Positions 43,199 to 55,358 of a stretch of DNA of 64,000 nt are shown piece after piece. The translations under genes and the position numbers were made by a program. This DNA is from Prosopocoilus inquinatus. Its lineage: Eukaryota; Arthropoda; Insecta; Coleoptera; Lucanidae. The stretch spans positions 2,542,001 through 2,606,000 of the forward strand of contig CM069869.1 in NCBI GenBank assembly GCA_036172665.1, written 5' to 3'. The notes below the pieces were generated by a model. That model saw nothing but the letters and a program-made list of their open reading frames with translations, was not told the origin of the DNA and did no database searches. Numbering within the stretch: position 1 is the first letter of the stretch; every line of letters begins with the position of its first letter.

Positions 43199-43233
43199 AC
43201 TGAATCTATTCCCAAATGAAGAACCTTATATAA
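43199..43233 (-). promoter_or_regulatory. TATA box plus TCAGT initiator, right-end gene
   Basis: On the minus strand TTATATAA (43226-43233) and TTCAGTT (43198-43204) are spaced like an arthropod TATA-Inr core promoter (about 26-30 bp). Predicted transcription starts near 43202, followed by a ~60-nt first exon ending at 43143. Confidence 0.65.
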
Positions 43234-43239
43234 CAAGAT

Positions 43240-43574
43240 TTTAGGTGGGGGTCCCTACCTCCTCCAACCTTACGGTCATATTCAAGATAAACCGTTTTTG
43301 GATCCTCCGTCAAGTTAAGGTCACGTCAAGGATAGATAATTTTTGGAACCCTCCTCTGACCTCGCTTTTAGAGGTAATGATGAGGTCACGTCAATGACAT
43401 TGAAAATTTTGCAACCTCCTCTGACTTGATCCTTAACCTTGTAGTTACATCGGCACAAAGCAAATTTTAGAACCTCCTCCGATCTTAACCTTGAACCCTC
43501 AAGGTCATTTCAAAGTTTCCTCTCGGTTACGTTAGGAACAGGTCGATTCTGGAACCTCCTCTAATCTTGACCTT
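43240..43574. repeat. Decayed copies of TIR motif, right sub-terminal region
   Basis: The words GGAACCTCCTCYGAYCTTGA and AGGTCACGTCAAGG recur every ~70-100 bp (about 43310, 43355, 43420, 43475, 43548) in diverging forms approaching the right TIR. Non-coding. Confidence 0.75.
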
Positions 43575-43728
43575 GATCGAGGTCACCTCAAGGTCATGGC
43601 CTTGAAGTTTAAGGTCATGGTGAGGTCACGTCAGGAATAGGCCGATTCTGGAACCTCCTCCGACCTTGACCTTGAACTTTATTGGTCAAGGTCGGAGGAG
43701 GTTCCAGAATCGGCCTATTCCTACTACT
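43575..43728 (-). repeat. Polinton right terminal inverted repeat with hairpin
   Basis: Mirror of the left TIR. 43633-43671 and 43684-43722 are perfect 39-bp arms around a 12-nt loop, followed by the terminal ACTACT. The TSD GTCGGG follows at 43729-43734. Confidence 0.93.
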
Positions 43729-43799
43729 GTCGGGGTCCGTCGATTTCGTCTAATTTTTTGCCCTTTCCAGAAACTAGTTTTAATACTACATGGTGTCTA

Positions 43800-44360
43800 C
43801 AAAAAGCAGGACGAGTATTATTTTTTTCATGGTATTTAATAGCATAATTAATTTATCGGCCCTTGTTTTTTCTTTTATTCGATTTCATTTAATTTATATC
43901 TATTTTTTATTTCGTCAATTTATTTTTCATTCGATACTGTTTTTTAATTATCAATTGATCGTCTTTTGTTTTTTTATTTTATTTACTAGATTCGAATTGA
44001 TTTTACAATTTAATTACTTCGATCCATCGCCATTTTTATCATCTTTTTTACGTGATTTGTTTTTATTTATTGATTATCAAATGATCGTCTTTTGGTTTTT
44101 TTGTTTACTCGATTTGAATTTATTTTTTACATTTTGATCCCTTCGATCGATCGTCCTTTTTGTTTTCTCTTTTATGCGGTTTGATTTGATTTTTTAATTA
44201 TATAAAACTATATTTTTTCTTTAACTTTTGACGATTAATTTTTTCGGTTTATTCGATTTTAATTTATTTTAAATTTTGATTCCTTCGATCGATTGCCATT
44301 TCCGTTTTTTTTTCTTTTATGCGATTTGATTTTATTTATCAACAATATTTTTTACTTTTT
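43800..44360. repeat. T-rich decayed tandem repeat, ~140-bp unit
   Basis: GATCGTCTTTTGTTTTTTT, ATTCGAATTGATTTT, CTTCGATCCATCGCCATTTT and ATGCGATTTGATTTTATT recur in the same order about every 140 bp. Related words occur left of the Polinton. Non-coding. Confidence 0.6.
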
Positions 44361-47300
44361 TGGGCAGTTCTTGCTCGTGAGAATTACAGAGAATAAAATA
44401 AACAAATAAAAGGTCTTTTTAAACGAGCTAAAAGAGTAATTTATTGACTTACTTGACGTTTCACAAATATAATTATTTGCTTTATCAAATGTCAATAACG
44501 GAAAATTACTTAAACAATTTAGTAGGCTAAATTGTTTATATTTTCCATTATTTTTCTTGTAATTTTAATTTTCGTCTATGATCTTTTGTTTTTTCTTCCG
44601 TTTGACCCGATTTTTTATTTTTTAATTGTCAATTGGATTGATTTCTGTCGTTTTTCTTTTGCAACAGCAGCCCTGAGGAAGATTACCCTACAATTGTAGA
44701 ACAAATACAACGATCTAGTAAGTTCATTTAAAATAACTCTGTAAACATAGTCGGCTGATCTCACTGTAAACGCCCGGAAAGTCGATCTTATATTTTATTT
44801 GAAATTTTAATTTAGTTCGCGGTTTTATTTTAATACAAACTTTCCCAGTAGATAATGAACTGAACAGAAAATACTGTAGTCAAAACAATAATTAAGATCG
44901 CAATACCCGCAGAAACCGTGCGACTATCTTCCCTCCTTCGCCACCTTTCCAAATTAATGTTAAAAGCTTGATAAAGCTGCCCCTGATTGTAGATAAACTT
45001 TGTAATGCCTGGCGAGAGAGATAGAATATTCTTTAATATGAACATTCAGGCATCACGGCCTAAATAATAAATAAATAAATGCAAAATTAAACAGTTATCC
45101 ACTTAACCGATCAACCAGGCGGTTGCTTTTGCTATAATAGCAGCATAACTCTCTAGAAAACTTCTTCAGGGCAACATGAACGAGCTTGTGTGTTTGTGCA
45201 CACGCAGAAAACCAGCCTCGATGCCCAGAATCCAATTGAAAGCCTCCCGGGGCATCCCAGACCCTGTTACTACGTTCCGCCTGTTAAGGTATTGTAATTG
45301 ATTACTTATATGTCGTGTAACTTTTTCTTTTCAAACTGAAACTTTAAACCAAATTTTACTTCAATATTTTTTTGTACTTGTTTACTTTTTTGTATCAATT
45401 TAAAGTAGTACACAATAAATCTACTCTAGCTCATGTGGGACTTTATTTGTACAGTTCTGAGCTCAAGAACCGCCAACGAAAGCATTCGAATTTTACACTT
45501 TAAATAACTAAAGAGATATCATGTTTCTTGCTATCCTATGATAGTTCTTGAACGTAATACAATGTTTCAAGCAAATTGATGGAAACTTTTTTTATTATTA
45601 TTGAGAAACAAAATAAAATCTAATGTCGTACTATATTATGCATATATGGATACTCCTAATAAATACCAAAAGAAAATAAATAAATAAAATGAAAAGATTA
45701 AGGACTTCTTCTGCAATATTTACATTTTTCAATTATCGATTTAGATACTCTTTTTACACAAATCAGTATCTAAAACTTGCAACGTTTTTTTTTTCTGTAG
45801 TTTACGTTTTCCTTATTCTTATTATTCGGGAGAGCTTTTATTTTTTATTTATTATTTTTGTAACGAGCTGACACTTACGTACAGGATTAATTTCTGATGG
45901 GATATAGATGAGTCAGAGAGCTAAACATGCACAGGAGACTTTATTCATATTTTAATTATAATTATAATTTTAAAGTTTATTCTCAAAGCATAAAGTTTTA
46001 CAAATCGCTTAAAAATAGCTGAGGAAGAGAATGCAAGATGTGTGAACGATGGTTAGAGCCCACTTTTCAACACCCCTTTTATACCCAATTCTTTTGACAA
46101 TCCGTACTATGTTGAATTTCGATTTCTTTGTTAGTAGCGCCCTAGTTTTAGCATGGAAAGCCAGAAATCGTTTTCCACGAATTGCTTGAATTGCTTTTCG
46201 GGATTTGTCAAAAATGATCCACTTCTTATCTCTCTCTTTCAGCTTACTAAAGAGTGCTTCCTCATAGAAATTCAAATAAAAAATCTGAATCTTAATTAAC
46301 AAAATATATTCAACTATAACAGAAATGTTCATAAAATAACTAAGAAAATACAAACAAAGCATATTCGAATTTCATTTAATTAATAAATATAATTAAATTT
46401 TTAACAAATAGCAGACAGTTGAAACTAAAATTTGAAAGAGAGAATGGCAGATCTACATAAACCAGTTTACTTCTAAAAAAAAAACTTTGTTAACAATAAT
46501 ACTCACCCTTACCTGTCGTGGATGCTTCTCAGGTACACTTTATTTAAATTAAATCAGGAAAATTGAATGCTGGAATAAATTTTGAATTTTGAAAACTGTA
46601 CGGCGAGGAATTTTTGAGACGCGTGTCACATCCGAACTACATGATATTCGGAACTGCCCCGGAACTTTCTCTCTCGTCCTATTTATTATGAAGTCTACGG
46701 TTGACGTGGGTAGCTGAAAGTACCCTGGAATTCGTAGAATTAATGAGTCACCGTTGATTCACGTTCTGCAAGCAGCGCAATGCAAGCTTCAACATACCAC
46801 CCTAATATGACTAGTGCTGACTAATGCTTGCGTTACATAAGCTGCATGCTTTTAATTTCGTATTTTGATATGAGTTATACTCCGATATGATTTCTAATTT
46901 AATAAAGTATCTTCATTAAATAAAGTATACTGAATTGCACAGAAATAATAATGATAAGATACAAGAGGAAGGAAAAAGGAAAAGTAAAATTTGTGTGCAC
47001 ACGAGCTTACGTATTTCAGAAATTAGTTACTTAATCAGTTAAATTTTAAATCAAACATAAATTTATTCAGTTTAAAGTAAATTAACCATGCCAACCGTCT
47101 TAAAAAAGTTAAAAAAAATACAACTATATTTTTTTATTTGATTTATTCAAGTAGTTACACTTTATGACCAAGTTTAAGTTTAAGTTTAAGTTTAAAGCGC
47201 GATGTATACACACACCATTTTGTAATAGTGAGTTGATGAGTTTTCGGGCACTTTAATTGAATGAAATCGAATGATCAATAATATTTACATCCAGTTCGGG

Positions 47301-48748
47301 TTAAATTTCCAGCTAAGAACAGCTCGACTCCTAAAGATGTCAGCATCCGACGCTCACCGTCGATGCTAAAACGACGCTTGCGTATTCCGCCGCATCTGCA
47401 TTTGATAAGCCCACAGGTAACGCAGCATCACATCTCGCGTATAAAACGCGCTTTCACGACATTTACTGAGAAAAAAAAACTTTTCATAATACTAAAAACA
47501 GGTGAAAATGCAGTGACCGAAAAAAAATTCGTTCTATTTCCGGTATGTCGTGAGCCGCAAGAGCTTTTCGTTTGGGCCATCGCACCTTAACCGGGAGAGC
47601 TTTCGAGGAGGCGAGGATGCGGAAATAATAGCGTAGGAAATTCGCTGAGGATGGTTAAATTACGAACGCGAAGGTCCTTCTAGGACCTCGGCTTAAGATG
47701 GGTTCAGGAGCTGGTTTGACATTCATTTATTTTGGTATATGCGTCTTTCAATCGTCGCTTGGGTAAATATGTCTTATGTACATAACTAAACTAATTTTTT
47801 TTCATGCACGTGATAGTTTATTTAAAGAATCAATAATCAATTATCGCATTTCATTTTTTTTAACGAATGAAAATAGAACTGTCTCTTTCGTCTACATTCA
47901 TAATGTTGTGTCACTCGATTTATTTATAATCATTTAAAAAAAAGTGTTTGTTTCTTCATATTTTTCTTTTGTTTATGACAGTTTAAACATTTCGAAATAA
48001 GAACAGACGGTTTAAAAAATTGAATTTAAATAAAATAGACGTATATCATGTTTTTTTCTTCTAAAATTAAATTGGCGGTTAATTTAATTTAATTTTTAAT
48101 CAAACTTTTGGCGAAGCGCTTTTTATACAATTAATATAGTTTTGCAGAAGAATAATTATCATTTACCGAAAATATCTGGGAACGTTTTCCATTGTGTAAG
48201 TAAAAATATTTTATTCCTTAACTTTATAATTTTTTAAAAATAATTTTTACTTTTCTTGCCCACACTTTCGATGATATCAAGCTTAAAAAAATTACTAAAT
48301 ATTAGCGAGAAACGAAAGTTTCTTCTAGTAAAAGCAAGTTTTGAGAAACAATCTTGCAGTAAAAATCTGGAAATAAATAACAAAAAAATTAAAAAATATT
48401 TCTTTTTGTGGGAAATGATTGATAAACAATGAGTTAAACATAATTTTTACAACTTTATCTTTACAATAAATTCATTATTTGAATAAGTATAAACATGAAC
48501 ATCTGTGTGAGAGATTATTATTGGCGTTATTGATAAACACCGTATGTTTCATGTTAACTTGAAAACCGACAAGTGCATGTTTTGCGCGCTCTCGTTTTAA
48601 ATTCTTTGATTTTTATGAACTATGCATCTTTTATTTATCACTAGAGTGATTATAGAGAAAGAGGGTGAGCTTATATTATCCAGACGTTTGTCAAAATTAT
48701 GTGTACAATACGATTTCGTTGCATAGTTTTGACAATAAATTTAATAAT
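44361..48748. other. No gene seen; simple repeat at 47169-47194
   Basis: Long AT-rich stretch without supported coding. Contains an (AAGTTT)n tract at 47169-47194 and a GC-richer stretch at 47340-47650 with no recognisable exon. Small open frames at 44830-45045 and 46009-46362 have no family resemblance. Confidence 0.45.
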
Positions 48749-48974
48749 ATAGGCAAGGCGCGCTACATTCCACTGCACGTTATTAGTAAATCATGACGTC
48801 AAATGCATGCTGTGATGATAAATACTGAAAGTGCAACATAATCATGAGAATTTTTTTTATAAAATTGAACACAATATAAAAATTCTTTTGCATAATAAGT
48901 ATTTATAAAGACAGCATGCGTTTAATGTCATCATTCACTGATGACGTGCAATGGAATGTAGCGCGCCTTGCCTA
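48749..48974. mobile_element. 226-bp MITE, ATAGGCAAGGCGCGCTACAT termini
   Basis: Left ATAGGCAAGGCGCGCTACAT and right mirrored end ATGTAGCGCGCCTTGCCTAT are perfect; AGCATGC words also pair inside. Inserted next to the LINE relic. Confidence 0.8.
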
Positions 48975-50153
48975 TAACCAATTTCATTCAAATATTGACT
49001 AACATGGTCTCGGTTGTAAACCAGTGTTAAAGATACATTTCTAATAGTATCTAGATACAGATGCCGATACTTTCACAAATATGTATCTAGATGCAGATAC
49101 AGATACTTTTTCCGGAAAATATCTAGATACAAATACAAAAAAAAGTATCTGCAGTTTATCAAGATACTTGTACAAGTGTAAAATTCAATCGCCTATGCAG
49201 TAGTGGAAGTACGGTATTATTTGCGATCCAAATCGACTTTTTTTGTGAAAATTGACGAAGTTTTCGTATGAATATGTAAATAATCTACACATTAAAATCT
49301 GTGATAATTTTCACAATTTTTTTCGGCAGTATGTCTTTTTAAATAGAAAATTTATCTTTGCAATCAAATTAATCAATAAGCTGATAAGTAATTACCTGGT
49401 TTTGTATGAAACCAAGTCAAGTCAACGTAAAATATAAAGTCATCAACAGAAACAGTCAAGTTAAATGTCAAATGAATCTAGGATCCTTAGTTGCAACCTT
49501 GTTGTAGCTAAGAGAGCGTTCCCATAATCAAGAAAAGTTGATAAAATCAACAATACAGTCTTTTCCTTTTGATTTTATGCTTTTGTCAATTATTTTTCCC
49601 AATTTTTAAAATAATTTTCAAGTTTCTGAACTATCAAATCGCATTTTAAATAGAACAGTCATTTGACAAACTGGAAAGCATAGTTAACAAGAGGGGAAAT
49701 CAAAAGAAAGAGACTGTATAATCGGAGGTTGCATTTCCGCCAAGGTCTGCTGTTTTTATGGAAGTTCAAAATGTATCTAAAATGTATCTTAGTATCTCAA
49801 ATGAATAGATACACTGTTATTGTATCTAGATGCAGATACAGTTACGTTTTTTTAGTAGTATCTGAGATATGTATCTAGATACTCAAAAAGTATTTAGATA
49901 CTGTATCTAGATACTTGCATCTAGATACTTAACAATACTGCTGTAAACATCTAAGAGATCACAGCATTTAGACACGGACCACATACAACATCAATAAAAA
50001 ACATTTTGAGAAAATCAAGGAATCACACAAAAGAATTTTTATCTTTTTATTTAGAATTGTTTTCCTGCTGTAGAGCAGTTTCGAACTGCCAAAGCTGACA
50101 CCTTGTTGAATACGTTTGTTAAATCTTAATTCATTGTCAACTATAACTGCCAA
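48975..50153 (-). pseudogene. LINE (non-LTR retrotransposon) RT C-terminal relic
   Basis: Minus strand from 50153: TYLAVIVDNELRFNKRIQ, SKLLYSRKTILNKKIKILLCDSLI, then after a frameshift DVVCGPCLNAV. This is the region following the RT palm in jockey/R1/CR1-like LINEs. A hAT MITE (49022-49940) interrupts it, and beyond that insert the frame resumes with RDHVSQYLNEIG at 49013-48975. No RT catalytic core or endonuclease is present; dead fragment. Confidence 0.75.
49022..49940. mobile_element. Non-autonomous hAT element (919 bp)
   Basis: Termini CAGTGTTAAAG and CTTAACAATACTG. Eight-bp flanks TTGTAAAC (49014-49021) and CTGTAAAC (49941-49948) differ at one base and fit the hAT nTnnnnAn target pattern. 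Both sub-terminal regions (49046-49165, 49770-49930) are packed with GTATCTAGATAC and AGATACAGATAC words, probable transposase-binding sites. The centre has no transposase. Confidence 0.82.
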
Positions 50154-50660
50154 ATATGTGGCATGACCATACCCTTTTTTTTAATAGGAGTACTTTGAAA
50201 TGTTGGCGCTAAAACCGAGCTTTGTCATTGGTTAAACGAGCTTTGTCATTGATCAGTTCCAGCCAGCTACTCTGCTACTCATGAAATTCGCGTAAAGCTA
50301 TCTCGTTTATATTTATTTTAATCAGGCCTTTAGTTAGAGACGACTTTAAACATGAGATTAGAGTACGGGCTATTGTCTTAAAACGTTGTAATATTTTTTC
50401 AACACTTCTAATTCTGTCTAATTTGTAATAATTAGATTTATTCTGCCGGTTGTTGCACTCGTTACAACTGAATTCCTAAAAACCGTATTCTCTTTAACTG
50501 ATCGTTATCGTATATTGAATAATCGTCTGAGAATTGCTTTTGTTTCATTAAAAAAAAAAAAAAAAATTAGAGAGTGACTTAATAATGGACCAGCCTGTGT
50601 ATTAAATACTGTTAGATTTTGTAGAATGCCAATCCATTCACTTTTGTTAAGGCCATTATC
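50154..50660. other. No feature seen
   Basis: AT-rich spacer between the LINE relic and a foldback element, with a small direct repeat (GAGCTTTGTCATTG) at 50217 and 50240. Confidence 0.4.
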
Positions 50661-51229
50661 CAGGGTGCTGCATTTTGAAACGCAGCATAGGAAATCCCAT
50701 GTTAATTTAAAGTTGCTAGAATATTGGCTTCCCTAATTATTTTACAGCAAAATTTCATGAATGTTTCTTAAAGCGCTCGTCAAGATGAATCTGCCTGTGA
50801 AGTTTGAGAATATTTCATACGCTGAGTTTTAAGATTTTTAAATTAAAATAAAAAAAATGTAAAAGATTTAAAATTCAATTTATACCAAACTATCAGCACT
50901 GACTTGATCAATGATAGTGCAAGCTGAACAGATAAATGTTAAAGCTAGTTCGTTTTTGAAAAAGATTTTCCAGTATTTTATTTTAACATTTACTGATCAA
51001 GGCCGTGCCGATAGCTTTGTATAAATTGAATTTCGTTACTGATCTTTTTTAAATATCTTGAAACTGAGCGAATGAAAAATTCTCAAACTTTACAGACAGA
51101 TTCACATTGAAGAGTATTTTAAATAACCTTAATTGAATTTTGTTGTAAAATAATTAAGGAAGCCAATATTCGAGCACCTTTAAATTAACAAAGGATTTCC
51201 TATGTTGCGTTTCAAAACGGAGCACCCCG
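50661..51229. mobile_element. Foldback element, CAGGGTGCTGCATTTTGAAA ends
   Basis: Left end CAGGGTGCTGCATTTTGAAA with CGCAGCATAGGAAAT pairs with 51195-51229. Further pairs are TAGAATATTGGCTTCC (50730) with 51158-51175, and AAGTTTGAGAATATTTCAT (50800) with 51075-51095. The centre is near 50940. Arms ~270 bp, diverged. Confidence 0.75.
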
Positions 51230-51739
51230 TAGACTGCGTGATTTCGATTCAATTTCTTGAAATTAGATTGAACGTTCTATACTTTCAAACCGGGAAAGAG
51301 TTCTTGTTTGAAGTTTTATTGTAGAAAATGAACCATACCTTATACAAGGCTAAACCACCCTGAGTACCTAATACTTTTTTAAAATCAAGTTCTCTAAATA
51401 AGTGTTATCTTTTTATTCACTTTAACACATTGACAACGAGTCAAACATCAAACTTTGCATTCAATTAAAATCGGTTTGAAAAGAATTTTAACCTGCTCAT
51501 TTATCATAAACTTAAAAAAAAAAACGTCACGAAATTTGGAAAAATGGAACGTTTTCCTGCAGTTATCTCTGTTCCTTCAAACAAAAATTAAAGGTAAATT
51601 ATTATTATTATTAACATAAATTAGTCAATGCAACACTACTTACAGAGCAGGTTTAAAGTAAAAACAAATATATTATAGATTTTAAGAGTTTTCGTGACAA
51701 AAAAGTTGGAGCAACTCTGATCCAGAGCCCGGATAGTCG
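51230..51739. other. No feature seen
   Basis: AT-rich spacer without coding or strong repeats. Confidence 0.4.
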
Positions 51740-51908
51740 GTACCGGTGAGAAGTTAGCAACTACGCTCCAGCAACAAAACTATGAAATTTCAATTAGCTG
51801 TAAAAAACACCCTAATTATCACACAATGATAACTTAGTACCTTCATGTATGTCATTAACTGCAGTTTGCCCTGGTGTATCACAACTGACAAAAAAAGAAA
51901 CCTAATTT
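51740..51908 (+). repeat. R motif copy 1 (169 bp)
   Basis: TACCGGTGAGAAGTTAGCAA through GGTGTATCACAACTGACAAA. Direct copy of 53770-53938 and inverse of 60152-60321. It lies directly outside the left arm of the large palindrome. Confidence 0.85.
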
Positions 51909-54071
51909 AACGACGAGGTGACAGCCTAATCCGTGGTGCAGTGGCAGGTTTAATTTAAACACGCTGCAGTGTTTAAAAATTTTTTTTTTACAGCAGATCC
52001 TACATGTGTATTGTACTTTTTAGAAAGTAAACTTTGGCAAAGAAGAACAAACTGCTTTCGAAATTCTGTTGGATTTTGTGCTGAATAATACTCTGGCTGC
52101 TGCAACTTCAAGACTTGATAAGTTTCAAAACTTACCTTACCTTAATTTAACTTTCTAATTAAATAAGAAATACATATATGCTATGTTATATGTGATCCCG
52201 TAATACGTGCAGAAGTTATACTGTCTCATAAATTAATTAATTTCATGTGTTGTTTTACTTTTTTTGGTCTGTTTTTAAATTATTTTTGGTAAAATAAATC
52301 CTATCGCGGGGGTATTCAAATTAGAGATCTTTGAAAGTAGAATCAAATGATCGAAAAATGACTTCCAATGATTGAATTTAGATAGGAAAGTAGCAATATG
52401 TTTAAACGCCAACCATTGAAATACTTATAAAAAGAAAATTTCTAGTGACGATATTATTAAAAATAAAGGTATATAACTTTATATCAGCAGAAAGCTGCAT
52501 TTAAGTGCTATCCATTTCTGAAATAAAAACTAGGCCGTTTCATTAAAAAAAAAATGAGATACCGAATGTTTCGTATCGATCGCTCGGTAGAATGCAAAAA
52601 GATATCTTAATTTTGTTCACATCTTCATAAAGGCCAAAGTCCTAAAAATGTCGTGTTAGATTTTCGTTCATCTGTGTTACCTCAGTAATCAGAAATTCAT
52701 ATTCAAACTGACTGAATTTTTGCAAAATTCTTCAAGAAAAATTTTTTTTTATTAAAGTTATTCCATAAAATCAATATATCTTTATACCGTTGTAATCAGC
52801 TCACTGTGGCGCATCCAAATATCTAAAGATATACAGGGTGTTCCTTTTCAAAAAACTAAGTTTCCACGAACCACCATTTTTCTGATCACTCTGTATACTT
52901 TAAAATAATTTTACAATATGTCGCGTATTGTCTAGTATAAATTTTTTTATAGATTTTTTCCTAATTTTTTTTCCCATAAGCCTCACAGAAGAAATACGCA
53001 TCGTTGGGCCACCCTGTTCGCCGGCTTGTCTAATTCAAATCAAAAATAAACAAAAATAATTAATTATACTGTTACAGAATTTATTGAATTAATGGCACGC
53101 CTGTGAATATTGTTCTGTATTACTTATTTTTATAAATGTGTTCATGTTTTTATATTAATATTACAGATAATATTCGACTTATCCACTTTTATAATTATTA
53201 TAATTATTGGATATTTATAATTATTACAATTCTTGGATAAATATATGTGGATTATTATTACTATTATAGCAAATGCAACATCCGATAGCCCCCTCTTATC
53301 CGTATCTGTAACATAGCAAACGCAACATCTAATATTCCCCAATTGCGCAACAATCGGGAAGGGAAAAGCGCTTGAGTAGAGCTGGGCCGTACAAGAAATC
53401 GATCTTCGTAGTTCCTCGAGTCGAAACCGCTTGACTTAAATACGCATCGTGTTCCTCGTTGAAAGATTGTTCATTTTTTGTTTTTATTTTAAGCTATTTA
53501 TTTTTTCAATCGGTCAGTTCTTTTATCAGTTTGAAATTAATTTCGCCAATGAAGATGTCGATTATTTGCGGTGTGTATGTTTACGTAATCAATTTAGTCG
53601 TAACCGATTTTTTTTTCTACTTTTTAATTTAATTTAAATTCTGCGTTCCAAGAAAGTCAGCAGCGTCGCGTCGGTGAGTTGAAAAAATAATTAATTTTAC
53701 GCACAAAGAAAAGCTATTTTCTAACACTGGCTTTTTTTATTCTTACGTGTTTACGTACACCAACTGTACCGGTGAGAAGTTAACAACAACGCTCTAGCAA
53801 CAAAACTATAAAATTTCAATTAGCTGTAAAAAACACCCTAATTGTCGCACAATGATAACTTAGTACCTTTATGTAGGTCATTAACTGCAGTTTGCCCTGG
53901 TGTATCACAACTGACAAAAAAAACAAAACCTAAGTTAATTATAATATTTAAATGATCAGTACATAATTATAAGGAAAACTTATTAGAGGAAATATTTACG
54001 TTCGAAATTTTCACGCAAATTGAAACCAATTGACCAAATTTATCCAAAAAGACAACCAATAAGTTTTGGCC
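51909..54071 (+). repeat. Left arm of ~10.3-kb palindrome (2.16 kb)
   Basis: From AACGACGAGGTGACAGCC to AAGTTTTGGCC it is the reverse complement of 60009-62196, about 95% alike by eye. Contains R motif copy 2 (53770-53938) and a nested short element with ACAGGGTGTTCC...CTGTATAC ends at 52830-52905. Short open frames shared by both arms are conserved only because the DNA is duplicated. No protein family recognised. Confidence 0.9.
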
Positions 54072-54794
54072 CATCGCACAGTGCGTAAATGGACAAAAAT
54101 TATAATTCTTCTTTCTCTTATTTTTTGGTCCTGGAAATATACATATTATAAACAGTTGCAGTAATTGAAAATAGAATAGTATCACTAGAATATACAGAGT
54201 GTGTCATTAGTATTGATTTCTTCAACAGCATCCTAACTATTAATTATAAAAGAAAATATCTTATACAAAAGTTATTGTCTGTAATTAACTCTATATCAGA
54301 AAATTATTTTCACAAGTACAGCATGTTCCATAAGTGAGTTATGTACCAAACTTATACTTTTTTAAATGGATTATACCAATTTCTATAGCTCGAAGCTCTT
54401 ACAAACTTACAACTGTAGCCCTAAATCGAAATCTACAGCTCTTCCATTGAATTAAAGAGCTAAAATGCAGAAGTATTTTATTCATAACCAGCGGCGAATA
54501 TTTACCTAACTAATTATAAATATCGTGTAGAATATTCCCTATGAGTAAACGTAACATTTTTGATGTACAGTATTGCGCAACTAAAATGCACCAACTACAG
54601 GCAAACTTCACCCTAAGACCTTATACTACTAGGCTCACAGAAATGTCAAATTGTAGCACTTAAGGTGCGCACGGGTGTATGTTTGCATAGAAACAATTGA
54701 AATTTAAAAGTTTAAATTTTACAAGAAAATTAAATGTAACTCCCTATATATTTTGTATGTTTATATAACTTCTGAAAAAAAAAAATGAAAAAAG
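54072..54794. other. Palindrome spacer, no gene seen
   Basis: AT-rich; nothing recognisable. Confidence 0.4.
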
Positions 54795-55358
54795 AAAGGA
54801 CATAATTAGATTTATTAAATTTCATTAAAGTATTGGCATTTATAAGTAATCCGAGAACGTAAGTTCACTACAACTGAAATTTATTAATTGCTAAAGTTCA
54901 AGCAAGAAATTTCCAATTATTATTTTTATCTAATGAAAATTTAACTTCACTAATCCTTCAATTTATTTTCAACATTTAATCGATATCTTGGGAACTGTTG
55001 AACATCGGCTAATGATTTTTATTTGATTTTTGCAAACACATGCCTTACGTTTTTTAATATTCAATCGTATTTTGTCGAATTAAAAAAAGAATAAGTAACA
55101 CTACAGGCTAAAACATTTTCATTAACAAATAATTAGCGTTGGATATCCATTAGATGTCGAAAATAAATTAAGGATTAATAAAGTTAAATTTTCATTAGAT
55201 AAAAATTATATTTTGATGTTTTTTTTAGTAATTATGTATACCTATAGTTCATTTCAGCTGTTAGCAGTTTTAGTAGCGAACTTATGTTCTCGGATCACTC
55301 ATAAATGGCAATATTTCCTCGAGATTTAATAGAGAAACATAATTATGCCCTTTACTTC
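54795..55358. mobile_element. Foldback element inside palindrome spacer
   Basis: GGACATAATTA, GGCATTTATAAGTAATCCGA and GAACGTAAGTTC on the left pair with 55250-55358. AAGTTAAATTTTCATTAGAT (55180) pairs with 54930-54960. Centre near 55075. Confidence 0.75.

Larger units (their letters stand above)
24561..43728. mobile_element. Polinton/Maverick (adintovirus-like) element, complete, 19,168 bp
   Basis: The terminal inverted repeats begin AGTAGTAGGAATAGG and end with its complement. Both ends are flanked by the same 6-bp sequence GTCGGG (24555-24560, 43729-43734), the target duplication size of Polintons. The cargo is the family hallmark: protein-primed DNA polymerase B, RVE integrase with chromodomain, A32/FtsK-like packaging ATPase, adenain-type protease, double-jelly-roll capsid and penton candidates, and a PLA2/pVI-like protein. 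PolB runs rightward and all other genes leftward. I see no stop or frameshift in core genes other than those explained by short introns and a -1 slippery site, so the copy may be intact and young. Confidence 0.97.

Noticed and set aside
44830..45045. 71-aa minus-strand frame ending in a hydrophobic helix
   Set aside because: No start context, splice context or recognisable family; could be chance in AT-rich DNA.
47363..47590. 75-aa frame in a GC-richer stretch
   Set aside because: Considered as a possible host exon, but the sequence resembles no family and flanking splice sites are not convincing.
49046..49930. Arrays of GTATCTAGATAC words as a possible CRISPR-like or satellite array
   Set aside because: They sit at both ends of a hAT element with TIRs and an 8-bp TSD and have no regular spacers; they are sub-terminal transposon repeats.
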